64,000 bases of DNA from Littorina saxatilis (GCF_037325665.1 NC_090252.1:70783451-70847450), one strand, 5' to 3'; positions 1 through 11,706 are shown, numbered from the stretch's first letter. Numbers and translations are program-made. The notes: a model not told the origin generated them from the letters alone.

Positions 1-172
1 TCACTACAATCTATGACAAGCCTTACCATCACTACAATCTATGACAAGCCTTACCATCACTAATGACAAGCCTTACCATCACTACAATCTATGACAAGCC
101 TTACCATCACTAATGACAAGCCTTACCATCACTACAATCTATGACAATCCTCACCATCACTACAAGCCTTAC
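1..172. repeat. 28-bp minisatellite abutting the donor of exon A8
   Basis: A unit of about 28 bp, containing 'caagccttaccatcac', is repeated about six times, with some shortened copies. On the minus strand each unit contains GGTAAGGCTTG, which is almost the donor of exon A8 (G|GTAAGGCTTGT at 172/173). The array starts exactly at that splice site and runs into the intron, so it looks like amplification of the exon-intron junction. It continues beyond the left edge. Confidence 0.9.
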
Positions 173-331
173 CGTTGTTGCAGTCCTCCATCTCGGGGTG
201 CATCTTCTTGAGGTGGACGGACAGACACTTGGCCTGGGAGAAGACCATGGTGCATGACGGACACAGGTAGAGGCAGTCCGTCACCTTCTCCTCCTTCACC
301 GTGTGCCACGTGTCCCCCGCCCCACCCCCAC
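173..331 (-). CDS. Module 8 exon A: single C2H2 finger exon (rest of module off the left edge)
   Basis: Internal exon of 159 bp, phase 1-1, bounded by AG|GTGGGG (acceptor) and AACG|GTAAGG (donor). It encodes about 53 residues: a Gly-rich start, then a C2H2 finger YLCPSC...HLKKMH with C-x2-C, 12 residues, H-x4-H, then an acidic end EMEDCNNG. It aligns in position and phase with the A exons of the seven complete modules, but its finger is among the most divergent (CTMVF where others have CxxPY). Its B and C partners would lie beyond the left edge. No start codon lies in the exon, so it must be spliced to an upstream exon. Exon status rests on splice signals and homology, not on transcript data. 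Confidence 0.8.
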
Positions 332-1004
332 CTGACGACCCTGCAACCACAGGTAAAAACACAGGTAAGAACGTGCTTGAAATGGCTTCATGGTAATGGC
401 AGAACAAGAAAAAATACAAAAACAATCACAAGGTCAAGGACATTCTCTAAATGGCTCATAAGAATCAAAAGAAAATGCTTGGAATGATTTGTGCGACAAG
501 GTAGAACAAGGAAAAATACAAAAAGAATGATAAAAGCAACCACCAGGCCGTACCATAGGAATGAAAACTCTGTCAATGGTTTTAGGGCAACTCTGCAGAA
601 CGAACAAATCATGAAGAATCACAAGAGCACGCTTTTATTGGCTTCAGCATGAGGGTAGAATAACAAAAATATTAAAAGAGACACAATAAAATGCTTTGAA
701 TGTCTTCAGGGTGAAAATAGAAGAAAAGTTATGAACAGATTTTGTTGTGAGGAAAAGTAGCTGGTATTCTGGAGCACTTATAATAAGCAAACTCTTATAT
801 ATTCAGAAACAAATCACAACACAACACATTGTAGGGATCAGCATGAAGGCAATCATGGGTAAACTTTTCAACAGACTTGGGATTGAGGAGTGCTCAAATA
901 AAGCAATCATGTGTTTGAAGCATTAAGATCAAACATGTGCGGTCGTACCACTGGGTGTTTCTGTTTTGGGAATGTTTTTGTGTAGTGTTTTGAAGGGGTG
1001 AGGA

Positions 1005-1581
1005 TTAACCTTCGCCGTAGGTCGTGAGTACTTTTAACAGTCCGGACTTTAATTGCGAATATCTCGAAAACTAGGTGGAATTCTGTAATGAGCTTTTGGA
1101 AATGCCTCAAACACCTAAAAAGCTATTATCTCCTAAACCCGCATTAAAATTGATTGACAGGTAATTAAATAAACAAAGGTCAAACATCGACTATCTTCGC
1201 AGCACGTCGTGAGTACTTATGTAACCATACTTCTAACAGTGTAATGTGACTTTCTGGTTGTCTTTCTGAGAAGAGTTCTGATCTATTTCAAGATGGCTCA
1301 AGGAACAAGCAGCGAACTCGAGCGGGAGTTTGAGAACCGCGGGTAATTTTTTCTTCTACATCCTTTTTTTTTTCTTTCTGTTTTTTTCTTCTTTTTTTTC
1401 TTTCCTGTTCTTTTTGTATCGTGTGTGTGTGTGTGTGTGCCTACGTTCGTGTGAGTTGTGGTTGTGCCTTGTTCTTGTTTTGTTTACCCGTGCATGTTTT
1501 TCCTTCTTTGAGAAGTATGGTTACATTGGTACTCACGACGTGCTGCAAAGAATGTTTTTAGCGACCTACGGCGAAGGTTAA
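1005..1581. mobile_element. Non-autonomous DNA element with TTAA target duplication
   Basis: TTAA at 1005-1008 and 1578-1581 flank a 569-bp element. Its ends are an inverted pair: CCTTCGCCGTAGGTCG at the left and its complement at the right. A second inverted pair lies inside (cgcagcacgtcgtgagtac near 1199 and its complement near 1533). TTAA duplication is typical of piggyBac and Kolobok elements; there is no transposase frame. Confidence 0.75.
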
Positions 1582-1907
1582 GCTAAATTTATGAACAGAA
1601 CTTTTTGTCGAGCACTTGAAGGGAACCACAGCAAGAGACATATGACCTATCACCGCAGTAAAGTGTGTTTGTAGGAGGACACGTTGTTTTTTTATCACAA
1701 TCATTTTGTTCTCATCAACAAAGAATGATTGGACATTGCGCTACAAAATAAAGAAGGGTTTTGTGCATACAACCTGTCTGTGACAGTTTATGTTAGTGAC
1801 ATAGACACACTAGCACACACATCCTTTTGCACGGAGACAGCAAGAAGGAAGACAGGGCGCATGCAGCTGAGCTTTGAAAACAGACAATGATAAAGAACAA
1901 CAGCATA

Positions 1908-1913
1908 TTTACA

Positions 1914-1956
<43 letters not shown>

Positions 1957-2020
1957 TTGTGAGCTGTGTGCGTGATTGTGTGTTTGGAGTGTGTGTGTGG
2001 TGTGTGTGTGTGTGTACGTG
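1908..2020. repeat. TG microsatellite
   Basis: (TG)n of about 35 bp followed by imperfect TG-rich sequence. No gene content. Confidence 0.9.
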
Positions 2021-2550
2021 TGCATGCACAAATGCCCGTGTGTTTGTGTGTACCTGCATGTATAGATCTGTATTTACCTGTGAGTGTATACCTGTGTGCA
2101 AGATATTGTTGTCTTGCTATCATGTGACATGACTGAAAGAGACTGAGAAAAGTCTGTGCGACTCAAAGAGTACTCCAAATGTGTCTGAATGCAAATGTGC
2201 ACTGACGGAGACCGTAAGCTTAGAGCAGCACCAAACTCCTGAAGAAGTCTAAAATACCACGTTTGAATACAGAAGCTAAACGAACATCACGATGATAATC
2301 AACATAAAGCGACGTTCGTGCATATCTAACACACCAGGTAACACTCAGACATAATAATAATAATAGCAATAATAATAATACGTCAATAAATATAAACAAA
2401 AATGATTTAATAAATCCATCAGAAGTTGTGGTGACGACAGAGACAGTGTTAACATTAACATTATGTGGAAGAGGAAATCAAACCCCTGTAGGAACATGAA
2501 ACTAGCCACCATCTTCAGTCAAAAGCCACCCTTCTGAACTGGTGAATTGC

Positions 2551-2660
2551 CCAGACATACACATGATACATACACATGATACATACACATGATACATACA
2601 CATGATACATACACATGATACATACACATGATACATACACATGATACATACATACACATG
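2551..2660. repeat. 13-bp minisatellite
   Basis: 'acacatgatacat' is repeated about eight times, directly before the TIR element at 2668. Confidence 0.9.
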
Positions 2661-2667
2661 ATACATA

Positions 2668-3323
2668 CAGTGGAACCTGTCTACGACCACCGACCAACCA
2701 AATGAGGTCCTTCTAGGTTGGTTGTCGTTATGGAAACGTGAATCATACATGTATATATAAAACTTTGTCAGGATCCTTCGGAGTTGTTGTTGTACACAGG
2801 TGGTGGTTATGGAGAGGTGGTGGTTATGGAGAGGTGGTGGTTATGGAGAGGTGGTGGTTATGGAGATGTGGTGGTTATGAAGAGGTGGTGGTTATGGAGA
2901 GGTGGTGGTTATGGAGAGGTGGTGGTTATGGAGAGGTGGTGGTTATGAAGAGGTGGTGGTTATGGAGAGGTGGTGGTTATGAAGAGGTGGTGGTTATGGA
3001 GAGGTGGTGGTTGTGGAGAGGTGGTGGTTATGGAGAGGTGGTGGTTATGGAGAGGTGGTGGTTATGGAGAGGTGGTGGTTGTGGAGAGGTGGTGGTTATG
3101 GAGAGGTGGTGGTTATGGAGAGGTGGTGGTTATGGAGAGGTGGTGGTTATGGAGAGGTGGTGGTTATGAAGAGGTGGTGGTTATGTGGTGGTTATGGAGA
3201 GGTGGTGGTTGTGGAGAGGTGGTGGTTATGGAGAGGTGGTGGTTATGGAGAGGTGGTGGTTATGGAGAGGTGGTGGTTATGGAGAGGTGGTGGTGGTGGT
3301 GGTGGCCATGACAGGTTCCACTG
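2668..3323. mobile_element. Tc1/mariner-type MITE expanded by a minisatellite
   Basis: TA dinucleotides flank an element that starts CAGTGGAACCTGTC and ends with its complement GACAGGTTCCACTG. Related ends lie at 29046-29681. About 500 bp of the interior are a 17-bp tandem repeat, so the element has been almost wholly replaced by minisatellite growth. No transposase frame. Confidence 0.7.
2795..3302. repeat. 17-bp minisatellite inside the MITE
   Basis: Unit close to GTGGTGGTTATGGAGAG, about 29 copies with few variants (gaagag, tgtggag). The period is not a multiple of 3, so all three forward frames stay open and code the same 17-residue pattern; this is not evidence of a gene. Confidence 0.92.
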
Positions 3324-3361
3324 TAGTGTGTGTCTCTTTACAACGTACCTGTGACCGTTAG

Positions 3362-4092
3362 GTGCAATGTGCCCCACACAGCATGCATACTACCCCGGTG
3401 ATGTATGCCCCACACAGCATGCATACCACCCCGGTGATGTGTGCCCCACACAGCATGCATACCACCCCGGTGATGTGTGCCCCACACAGCATGCATAATA
3501 CCCCGGTGATGTGTGCCCCACACAGCATGCATACCACCCCGGTGATGTGTGCCCCACACAGCATGCCTACCACCCCGGTGATGTGTGCCCCACACAGCAT
3601 GCATACCACCCCGGTGATGTGTGCCCCACACAGCATGCATACCACCCCGGTGATGTGTGCCCCACACAGCATGCCTACCACCCCGGTGATGTGTGCCCCA
3701 CACAGCATGCATACCACCCCGGTGATGTGTGCCCCACACAGCATGCATAATACCCCGGTGATGTGTGCCCCACACAGCATGCCTACCACCCCGGTGATGT
3801 GTGCCCCACACAGCATGCATACCACCCCGGTGATGTGTGCCCCACACAGCATGCATAATACCCCGGTGATGTGTGCCCCACACAGCATGCCTACCACCCC
3901 GGTGATGTGTGCCCCACACAGCATGCATACCACCCCGGTGATGTGTGCCCCACACAGCATGCATACCACCCCGGTGATGTGTGCCCCACACAGCATGCCT
4001 ACCACCCCGGTGATGTGTGCCCCACACAGCATGCCTACCACCCCGGTGATGTGTGCCCCACACAGCATGCATACCACCCCGGTGATGTGTGC
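3362..4092. repeat. 36-bp minisatellite
   Basis: About 20 copies of a 36-bp unit containing 'ccccggtgatgtgtgcccc' and 'cacacagcatgc'. Copies differ at only a few places (cata/ccta, ccacc/atacc). It is open in several frames because the period divides by 3; I do not regard it as coding. Confidence 0.93.
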
Positions 4093-5517
4093 AGAATAGA
4101 CAATGAGTGGATGAGTCCAAAGCGGGTTGTGTGTCTTTGCCGTTCACAAAACCAGATATGAGACAAACTTTAAGTGAACACTTGAAGAATTATGTGATAC
4201 TTTTATTTGTCGTTGAAATGTTAACAGCAGAACTCAAGATTTGATGATGTAGTGTGGAAACAACACTAACATCAGGCCTAAGAATGGAAGACTACACACA
4301 CAGATACACACACACAGACACACACACAGACTACACACACAGATACACACACACAGACACATGCACTCATACACCCACACATTGCATACTAACACACACT
4401 GAAATAGCTTATTTCACATCAGACATGATGAAGACAGCCATAGTTTAGTGTGTCAGTCAGAACAAGAAGTTCTCAGCTAACTTACACATTTATCTATTTT
4501 TGATTAGCAGCCTGAAGAAGTCAGCGACTGTCTGACGAAAATGTGATGAAGAATTCACTGGTTGGTGTGGTGTTTTCTGCTTGTTTTGACATTTCTCCAT
4601 TCTCATCCAACAATAGTTGCTACACACATTTGTGTATAGGAGGCCACAGCACCACTGTCCATACAAAACTTCACAAGCTGCAAATGTCACAGAAAACCTT
4701 CCCAGTACAAAACAGAAACAAACAAAAACACAGTTTATCAGTCACACAATACACACTTAAAACGAAGTTAAAAGGTACAAAGTACTATAATCAACAAAAT
4801 GAAATGTTACATGAACAATGACACTAAGGAAGCTAATGCTATCAGCATTGACAGAAAACTACACATATAGTTTCAATGATAACTGCACCATATGCCCTCT
4901 GACTGCAGTAGTTATGCTTGAAAAAGTTCACACAAAATACTGCTAACAGTCGCACACATTCACTCATGAATGATGAGACATATACTTTGCTGCATATATC
5001 ATATTATATGGTATTTGAAGTATTTGTTCTGGGTTTTGTTCAAACAGATAAGTTTCAATCAAATCCAAAGTAAAATTCATCCTTTATAGTTACAAATCCA
5101 GTCAATTGCAAGCAAAAAAACGTTCAAACAGTGCAATAAGTTTCTCTTTCCCAATTTATGTTGCATCTTCTTGAAAGTTTTCTCTGATGCTGAGCAACTT
5201 AAACCCTTTAAGCTTATAACATCAACGACTTGTTCATAACTCGAAAGGATTCTCTTTCAAAATGTTCATGAACACCAAGATTGAACTGAGCCAGTCTAAT
5301 GTGTTTCTTTGAGTCAAGTTCTCAACTTTTTTCCAGTGAATTCACGACGGCATAACCAGACCACAAGAGGGATGCAACACATGCTTGCTTTCTGATTTTA
5401 ATGATTCTTTGAGTCATGTTCTACATATTCTGCCACTGTGAATTCTCGACTACAAAACCAAACCACAAGAAAAATTCATCACACGCTTGGTTTGGGACTG
5501 GTGTGTTCCTTTGAGCC

Positions 5518-6064
5518 ATTAACTCTGCCTGTATGAACTGAACATGGCAAAGCCTCATCATTAACTCTGCCTGTATGAACTGAACATGGCAAAGCCTCAT
5601 CATTAACTCTGCCTGTATGAACTGAACATGGCACAGCCTCATCATTAACTCTGCCTGTATGAACTGAACATGGCAAAGCCTCATCATTAACTCTGCCTGT
5701 ATGAACTGAACATGGCACAGCCTCATCATTAACTCTGCCTGTATGAACTGAACATGGCAAAGCCTCATCATTAACTCTGCCTGTATGAACTGAACATGGC
5801 ACAGCCTCATCATTAACTCTGCCTGTATGAAGTGAACATGGCAAAGCCTCATCATTAACTCTGCCTGTATGAACTGAACATGGCAAAGCCTCATCATTAA
5901 CTCTGCCTGTATGAACTGAACATGGCAAAGCCTCATCATTAACTCTGCCTGTATGAACTGAACATGGCAAAGCCTCATCATTAACTCTGCCTGTATGAAC
6001 TGAACATGGCAAAGCCTCATCATTAACTCTGCCTGTATGAACTGAACATGGCAAAGCCTCATCA
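5518..6064. repeat. 42-bp minisatellite downstream of exon C7
   Basis: Thirteen near-identical 42-bp units containing 'ctgcctgtatgaactgaac', with a c/a variant (gcacag/gcaaag) in a mixed order. It lies about 110 bp 3' of the C7 stop and may fall in the module 7 3' UTR. Open frames through it are repeat artefacts. Confidence 0.92.
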
Positions 6065-6176
6065 TGACAGAAATACATCAGTAGCACAAGCTTGGTTTCA
6101 GGTTGTTATGCTTCTTTGAGTCATGTTCCCCAAATTGTACCAGTGAGAAGTCATAAAATCAAAGCCAGCACACAAG

Positions 6177-7469
6177 TCAGTAGAAGAGGCTGGGAGGGAA
6201 GGCGGTGAATGGAGGGAAGAGGGTGGTGGTGGAGGTGGTGGTGGGAGGTCTGAAGCCAGCATCCACCCCACTGTTGGAGCTTGGAGGAAGCGTCTCCTGG
6301 ACCACCCCACCCTGCAGACCGGAGACCTGGGGTGCCCCTTGCTGGGGTGCCCCTTGCTGAGGCACATTGTGTTGACCTACACTGGAGGCCTGGGGTGGCA
6401 AACCCAGCGCCACACTGCCCTGAGTCATGTTGTGTTGAGCCACACCGGTGTGGGCCACATCCTCTCTGAACTGTTTCCTGGGCTGGACAGTCACAGCATT
6501 GGACACCTGACCCCCAAAAGCACTGGACATTTGACCACCCACAGCACTGGAAATCTGACCGCTAAAGGCGCTGGACACTTGACCACCCACAGCACTGGAA
6601 ATCTGACCGCTAAAGGCACTGGACATTTGACCACTCACAGCACTGGGAATCTGACCGCTAAAGGCGCTGGACATTTGACCACTCACAGCACTGGGAATCT
6701 GACCGCTAACAGCACTGGCGATTTGACCACTTAAGGCGGTGTCCGGTCTGCTGCCGCCCTGTACCCGCTCCTCCTTCTGGTGTTTCTTCATGTGCACGTT
6801 GAGACTGTTTTTCTGGGCAAACCCTGCGTCACACTGCGAGCACCTGTACGGTTTCTGGCCCGTGTGGATGTTCTCGTGCACCTTAAGGTTGAACTTGTTG
6901 GAGAACGCCTGGCCGCAGTGGCCGCACAGAAAGGCCGCCTTGTTCTTGTGCAGATACTGGTGGCGCTTGAGCGTGTCGCGACTGTAGAACACCTTGGGGC
7001 ACGCCTTGCAGCGATACACCTTCTCTCTGGAGTGTGCGTCCTGCTTGTGTGAGAGCAGCCTGTAGTTGTGGAGGAAACCAACGCCACACTGGTCGCACAC
7101 GTAGGGCCGTGGGCATTCGGGACCAAGGTGGCGCGAGTCCAGGTGGCGCCGCATGTGGCAGGCGTAGTTGGTGGAGAACGTGCAGCCCTCCATCTCGCAC
7201 TTGAACTTTTTCTCGGTGTTGCTGCAGCTGTCCTTGACGTGTTTGCGCAGCTGGTGTTTGTCGGGGAAGCTGCCGCCGCAGATGTGACACAGCCACTCCT
7301 TGTGGTCCGAGAACACCACCTGACCTTGCCACTTGCTCAGCTTGTGACCTTGAGGACAGAGGGTAACGCAGGTCAAGGCTCCCTGACTATCGATGCACAC
7401 ATGCGCCGCCACCCTCTGCTTGCTTTTGAACAGCTCTCGGCACAAGCGACACGTGAACCTCTTGCGGAA
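6177..7469 (-). CDS. Module 7 exon C: Cys/His motif plus six C2H2 fingers, octapeptide tail
   Basis: Terminal coding exon, 430 codons plus stop, entered in phase 0 through TTTCCAG|TTCCGC. Order: non-canonical motif FTCRLC...HVCIDSQG..LTCVTLCPQG; fingers beginning LCHIC, KCEMEGC, VCDQC, RCKAC, LCGHC and RCSQC. The last finger is AGFAQKNSL...HMKKH, followed by KHQKEER. Finger 1 ends in Cys instead of the last His (HVKDSC) and finger 2 has C-x4-C spacing, so these two are the most altered in the array. The tail is about eleven copies of an octapeptide like SGQIPSAV (24-bp DNA repeat), then a Gln/Pro/Thr-rich end. Likely a nuclear DNA-binding factor; target unknown. Real coding is supported by intact fingers over 600 bp and by phase agreement with six sister exons. 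Confidence 0.92.
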   Translation of the reverse strand, partial: FRKRFTCRLCRELFKSKQRVAAHVCIDSQGALTCVTLCPQGHKLSKWQGQVVFSDHKEWLCHICGGSFPDKHQLRKHVKDSCSNTEKKFKCEMEGCTFSTNYACHMRRHLDSRHLGPECPRPYVCDQCGVGFLHNYRLLSHKQDAHSREKVYRCKACPKVFYSRDTLKRHQYLHKNKAAFLCGHCGQAFSNKFNLKVHENIHTGQKPYRCSQCDAGFAQKNSLNVHMKKHQKEERVQGGSRPDTALSGQIASAVSGQIPSAVSGQMSSAFSGQIPSAVSGQMSSAFSGQISSAVGGQVSSAFSGQISSAVGGQMSSAFGGQVSNAVTVQPRKQFREDVAHTGVAQHNMTQGSVALGLPPQASSVGQHNVPQQGAPQQGAPQVSGLQGGVVQETLPPSSNSGVDAGFRPPTTTSTTTLFPPFTAFPPSLFY

Positions 7470-7560
7470 CTGGAAACACAACAAGAATCTTTCAGTTCTA
7501 ACAGTCTGTGTGAGTGTTTCAGAGAAAACACATGATTCACTTTCCACAGTCCTCGTCAAT

Positions 7561-8527
7561 AACAGCTATTGTGTTTTCAGCGTAGCAATAGGGCCCGATA
7601 TTTAGACGAGACAAGTATAATGCCGACGAGTCGAAGACGAGTCGCATTATACTTGTTCGAGTCTAAATATCGGACCCTATTGCTACGCTGAAAACACAAT
7701 AGCGTTTATATAGCTATTCTGACATTAAATTCTGTGTTAGAATCATGTTTTTGTCAGCGACAAGTACCAGAATGGTCCATGTCGTTGATTGCAGACGACG
7801 GTTCCGGAAATAACCGAACATTGAAAAACCCACGGACATGTATTACGGAGAAAACTCGAGATAACCGGATGCTCAGCATTACGTCAATATGTTAGGAATC
7901 ATATGACGTCATGACGTATCATGCTTGCCTACGTAGATTGTATGTTCGAAAGTCTGACTTCTGTTTGGGAATTCGCGTGGTGAAGACAGCGGTAAATCTG
8001 TAGATGATAAGAGAACAAGGATTGTCTCAGAAGAAACGACGAAATGTTTCAGACCGGTAACTTCATTTCAACATTGCACTATACAATGGACGTTCTATGT
8101 GACAGGAGAGTTTGCTGATTTTGTGTTAAACATTGGAGAGATCGTCTGCTAGAATCCGAAATAGGTCGCTTCAGATTGCAGCTTCTGGAAATTTGCAAGG
8201 TTTGTTGCCTGTTAAAGAACTGGATTTTACACGTAATGTATGTCATGTACAGTAAGCAACAACAAAAACACACACAAAGCAAATGGCATCGTCTGTCGAC
8301 TAGTCACAGACTGACAGAAACAAACCTGGCGAGGTATGCGTGTACTTTATACACGTGGAAGAAACCGGAACCACGCGTCTTTGTTATTGCCGATATCGTT
8401 TGGATATCGGCAAAAATGGCCAACTTTTGTATCGTTATGCTTTGATGATCGGAAAAGGGATGTGTGAGACCATCCAATCACAGCCCCCGAATTCCCCCAC
8501 GTGTCCATCAGAATAGCAATATATAGT
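7561..8527. mobile_element. Probable non-autonomous DNA element with a long hairpin end
   Basis: The left part is a near-perfect hairpin (7561-7624 against 7643-7705, centre cgacgagtcgaagacgagtc). The next segment (ttatatagctattctga, about 7706-7722) reappears inverted near 8510-8527 (cagaatagcaatatatag). The interior has no long frame. It fills most of the B7-C7 intron. The right boundary is less certain than the hairpin. Confidence 0.45.
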
Positions 8528-8809
8528 AATAACAATAATAAAAATAACAATATGACTGATCACAACTGTGAAACTTTTCCATTACCATTCACATGCAGAA
8601 ATGCTAAATAGTTACATTTGTTCCTATTGTAACTGTAAGTACAAATACATTTCCATGAAAGGATCAAGTGTACTGCAACGAGACCAAACAATAGCACATT
8701 TCAAAGCAACAAAAGATCAAAGTGCAATGTAACACTTTGACGTCGTTTTTATCCAAATGTCAAAGCAAGTGATACACCAACACAAAATTCAAGAAGACAG
8801 TGAACTTAC

Positions 8810-8865
8810 ACCAGACAACTTAGAGATGACGTCCTTCAGATTTACCACATGGTACATGGCATTCT
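8810..8865 (-). CDS. Module 7 exon B: linker exon
   Basis: 56 bp, CCCCAG| acceptor and GGT|GTAAGT donor, phase 1 in and phase 0 out. It encodes (E)NAMYHVVNLKDVISKLSG. The same length class (2 mod 3) and the pattern E-x-x-Y/F...L-K-x-x-I/V...K recur in the other B exons. No known domain; a short linker between the A finger and the C array. Confidence 0.78.
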
Positions 8866-9272
8866 CTGGGGAAACAAGCAAGAGAGGTTTTACTAGACAA
8901 TAAACACATTTTGTCAAGTACATGGTCATCTTGATTACAGTATTCCTGTATTTTACTTATTAGATCGGATGAAGACTTTCACAAAATTCATGAAAAAATG
9001 TTTTGACAAAAGGAAAATCGAAAATACACTGTAGTCATAAAACATTAGACTAGTAATAAGAGACTGTCCATATCTAGACCTTGTAAATGTAGCACATTCT
9101 GAAAGAATCGGACAAATCAAATGTAAAAAACATTTTCTAAGCGACCTCTAATAACATTCCAAACCTGCTATGCTTTAAACTTTTGGTTACACTAACACAA
9201 CGCAAACCCTCTTCTCACAAGTCAACTATTCACCACCCTCTCTCTCGCAAACAGCAGTACACTCTAACACAC

Positions 9273-9494
9273 CTGGAGAAGTGATGTGGTCGTGCTCTCT
9301 GTCCAGGTGAATAGGCACGAGATCTTGCCGACCAAACGGCAACTGACAGAAATCACAGACGTAGATCACTTGCGTTATACTGTCATCACCATCTTCTTCT
9401 TCTCCGTGTGGATTGTGTGTCTCGTGCTTTAGCTTGGTGTCCTCTCTGTGCTCAGGGTGTTTCCGTCGTGTGTCCGACTGCTGCAGGGCTGGCA
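9273..9494 (-). CDS. Module 7 exon A: single C2H2 finger with long acidic lead
   Basis: 222 bp, phase 1-1, CAACAG| acceptor and CCAG|GTGTGT donor. It encodes VPALQQSD..., a stretch rich in Glu/Asp/His, then the finger IYVCDFCQLPFGR...HLDREH and ITSPG. It is the longest A exon; the finger itself matches the family (YVCxFCxxPF). The A-B intron is only 407 bp. No ATG lies in frame before the finger. Confidence 0.85.
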
Positions 9495-9526
9495 CTGTTG
9501 GTACAGAGAGACCAGAGAAACTTCGT

Positions 9527-10027
9527 CAGAGTTCTGCTGCACCCACATTTACACAGAATGGACACTAGTTCAAAGAGAGATTAAACAAGAAATTCCTCCG
9601 AGGTAGGAAAAACACCCCCGTCCTTACCATTCTCACTGCCACCAACTGAGAAGGTTATTTCCCTTTGACCATTAATATGTCCCTCTATAAGTCCTTGTAG
9701 AATCTTAATCCACCAATAACTCCCTAACCGTGTGTTTGACTGGTCCCAATTTTTGTAAGGACCGTCTCAGGAATGTATAGAACCTGTTCACCAAGTTTGG
9801 TGACGATCGGTCCGTTCATTCTTGAGATCTATATGCGAACACAAACAAACAAACAAACACATCGACCGAATCCTATACACACCCCTATACCGGGGGTGTA
9901 ATAAGTCTGTGATTGTGTGTGTGTTGAGCATGTGTGTGTGTGTGTGTGCCTGTCAGTGTCAGAGTTCTGCTGCACCCACATTTACACAGAATGGACACTA
10001 CTTCAAAGAGAGATTAAATAAGTCTGC

Positions 10028-10062
<35 letters not shown>

Positions 10063-10167
10063 TGTGTGTGTGTGTGAGTGTGTGTGTGTGTGAGTGTGTG
10101 TGTGTGTGTGAGTGTGTGTGTGTGTGAGTGTGTGTGTGTGTGAGTGTGTGTGTGTGTGTGTGAGTGT

Positions 10168-10211
<44 letters not shown>

Positions 10212-10270
10212 TGTGTGTGTGTATGTGTGAGTGTGTGTGTGTGTGAGTGTGTGTGTGTGTGTGTGAGTGT

Positions 10271-10355
<85 letters not shown>

Positions 10356-10430
10356 CTGTCAGTGTCAGAGTTCTGCTCCCACATTCTCACACACATTATG
10401 GACACTACTTCAAAGAGAGATAATTAAACA
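9527..10430. repeat. Three dispersed copies of a 65-bp block with TG expansion
   Basis: The block 'gtcagagttctgctgcaccc' ... 'caaagagagatta' occurs at 9527, 9956 and 10365. The last two copies are separated by about 320 bp of TG repeat. The first two are separated by a probable MITE (about 9590-9902) whose ends are related to ttacacccccggtataggg. Confidence 0.75.
10034..10355. repeat. TG microsatellite with higher-order 'tgagtg' interruptions
   Basis: About 320 bp of (TG)n broken regularly by GA (tgagtgtg). Translated frames of Cys-Val or Thr-His are artefacts. Confidence 0.95.
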
Positions 10431-11706
10431 TTCACCGCTGTGGCTGCCCTGAATGTGATTGTGATTGTGTGTGTGTATGTGTGAGTGTGTGTGTGTGTGT
10501 TTGAATTAAATCGTGAGCTCAAATGCGTGCACGCATCATGCTTGTGTGTGTGTGTGTGTGTGTGTGCATGTGTGTTTGTGCATGCAGTTTTGTGTGTGTG
10601 GATATAAATGTGTGTCTCCATGTGCCTGCAAGTGTGTGTTAGCGTGCATGTGCACACATTATATGTCAGTGTGTATATTTCTGCGTAGGTTGTGCACATA
10701 CAGGGGGACTTCGGGATACAGGTCTTCGTCTTTTTGTAGCCCATCGTCACGACATTCTCATGTGGCTCCTCCTACATACCTTTTAGTGTAAGTTATACAG
10801 TCTTGGCATCATACGTTTCTGTGGAATGTGAACAATAGAGTAGCCTGTGTGGGAGAGGCAGCTGAATAATCCGGCATTATTAAACTGCAGGCTCTCATCT
10901 AACTCCACATTTTCACACACACCGCAACACAAACAAAAATATCTTCCACTCTACGTTTTATTGCCTACGCCAAAACGGATTGAACAGTGATGACAACTGA
11001 AATGATCTGATTAAACAATGCAAACTTCAAGTTGAACTTGACATTAAGCCTTGTGACCTTGAAGGCTGCAAGCATTGGGTTGATATGATCATGTCTTACA
11101 GCTAGTCTTTGCTAATCTACTAAACATGCTTACAAGTACAATACACAATGAGAAAGCGTCAAAATGCACAAACAAGCAAGAAGAAAAAAACGCTTGATGG
11201 ACTCCCCCTTGTAGGGCAGGGCGCAGCAGCTAGATGGCATCAGTATGAGATGTCAGAGGTCAATCAAACTGACAGAGTATGAGTCTTCTGACACTATAAC
11301 CTAGCCAAACTAAGTTCTAAGCTTCTAAAGCATTTAACAACATGTACATTTCCCATTTTTTCATTTAAATATAAGGAGGTTTGAACCAGACAAGGAGGGT
11401 TGAACAGACTTTCATCACGTCACGATGTTACTGAAAACACCAATGTGATTTTCAGACTTGGTAAAGGTCAAACACATTTTGAGCGTGACAACAGGTCACC
11501 CCAAACCCTGTAAGTGTGTACAGTTTTAAATCTTTAGCTTCATCAAAATCTAACGAAATTTGTTGATTCATGGACAGCGGAAGGCCTTAGTCTGCTGGGT
11601 CCTTAGCCACCTGATTGCCCAGGGGGGTCAATAAACCAACTAATAAAATTCTTAAATAACAGTTGTTGTTTTTTAACACAAACAACTATCAAAGAAACCA
11701 GCAAAA

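Larger units (their letters stand above)
332..6176. other. Spacer between module 7 and module 8: no host exon seen
   Basis: The 5.8 kb between the stop of exon C7 and exon A8 hold a TTAA-flanked element, a CA/TG tract near 1910-2020, an element filled by a 17-bp minisatellite, and 13-, 36- and 42-bp minisatellites. AT-rich sequence at 4100-5500 shows no long conserved reading frame. Long open frames here are products of repeats with periods divisible by 3 or repeated in all frames. I saw no candidate first exon for module 8. Confidence 0.6.

Noticed and set aside
2738-3354. Gly/Trp/Val-rich frames on the plus strand
   Set aside because: The 17-bp repeat is open in all three frames and gives the same residues; a satellite artefact, not a Gly-rich protein.
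3338-4161. Long open frames on both strands through the 36-bp repeat
   Set aside because: The period divides by 3, so the frames stay open by construction; no splice sites, no homology, both strands equally open.
5421-6087. Two overlapping minus-strand frames of about 200 codons
   Set aside because: Both arise from the 42-bp repeat; neither has splice or domain support.
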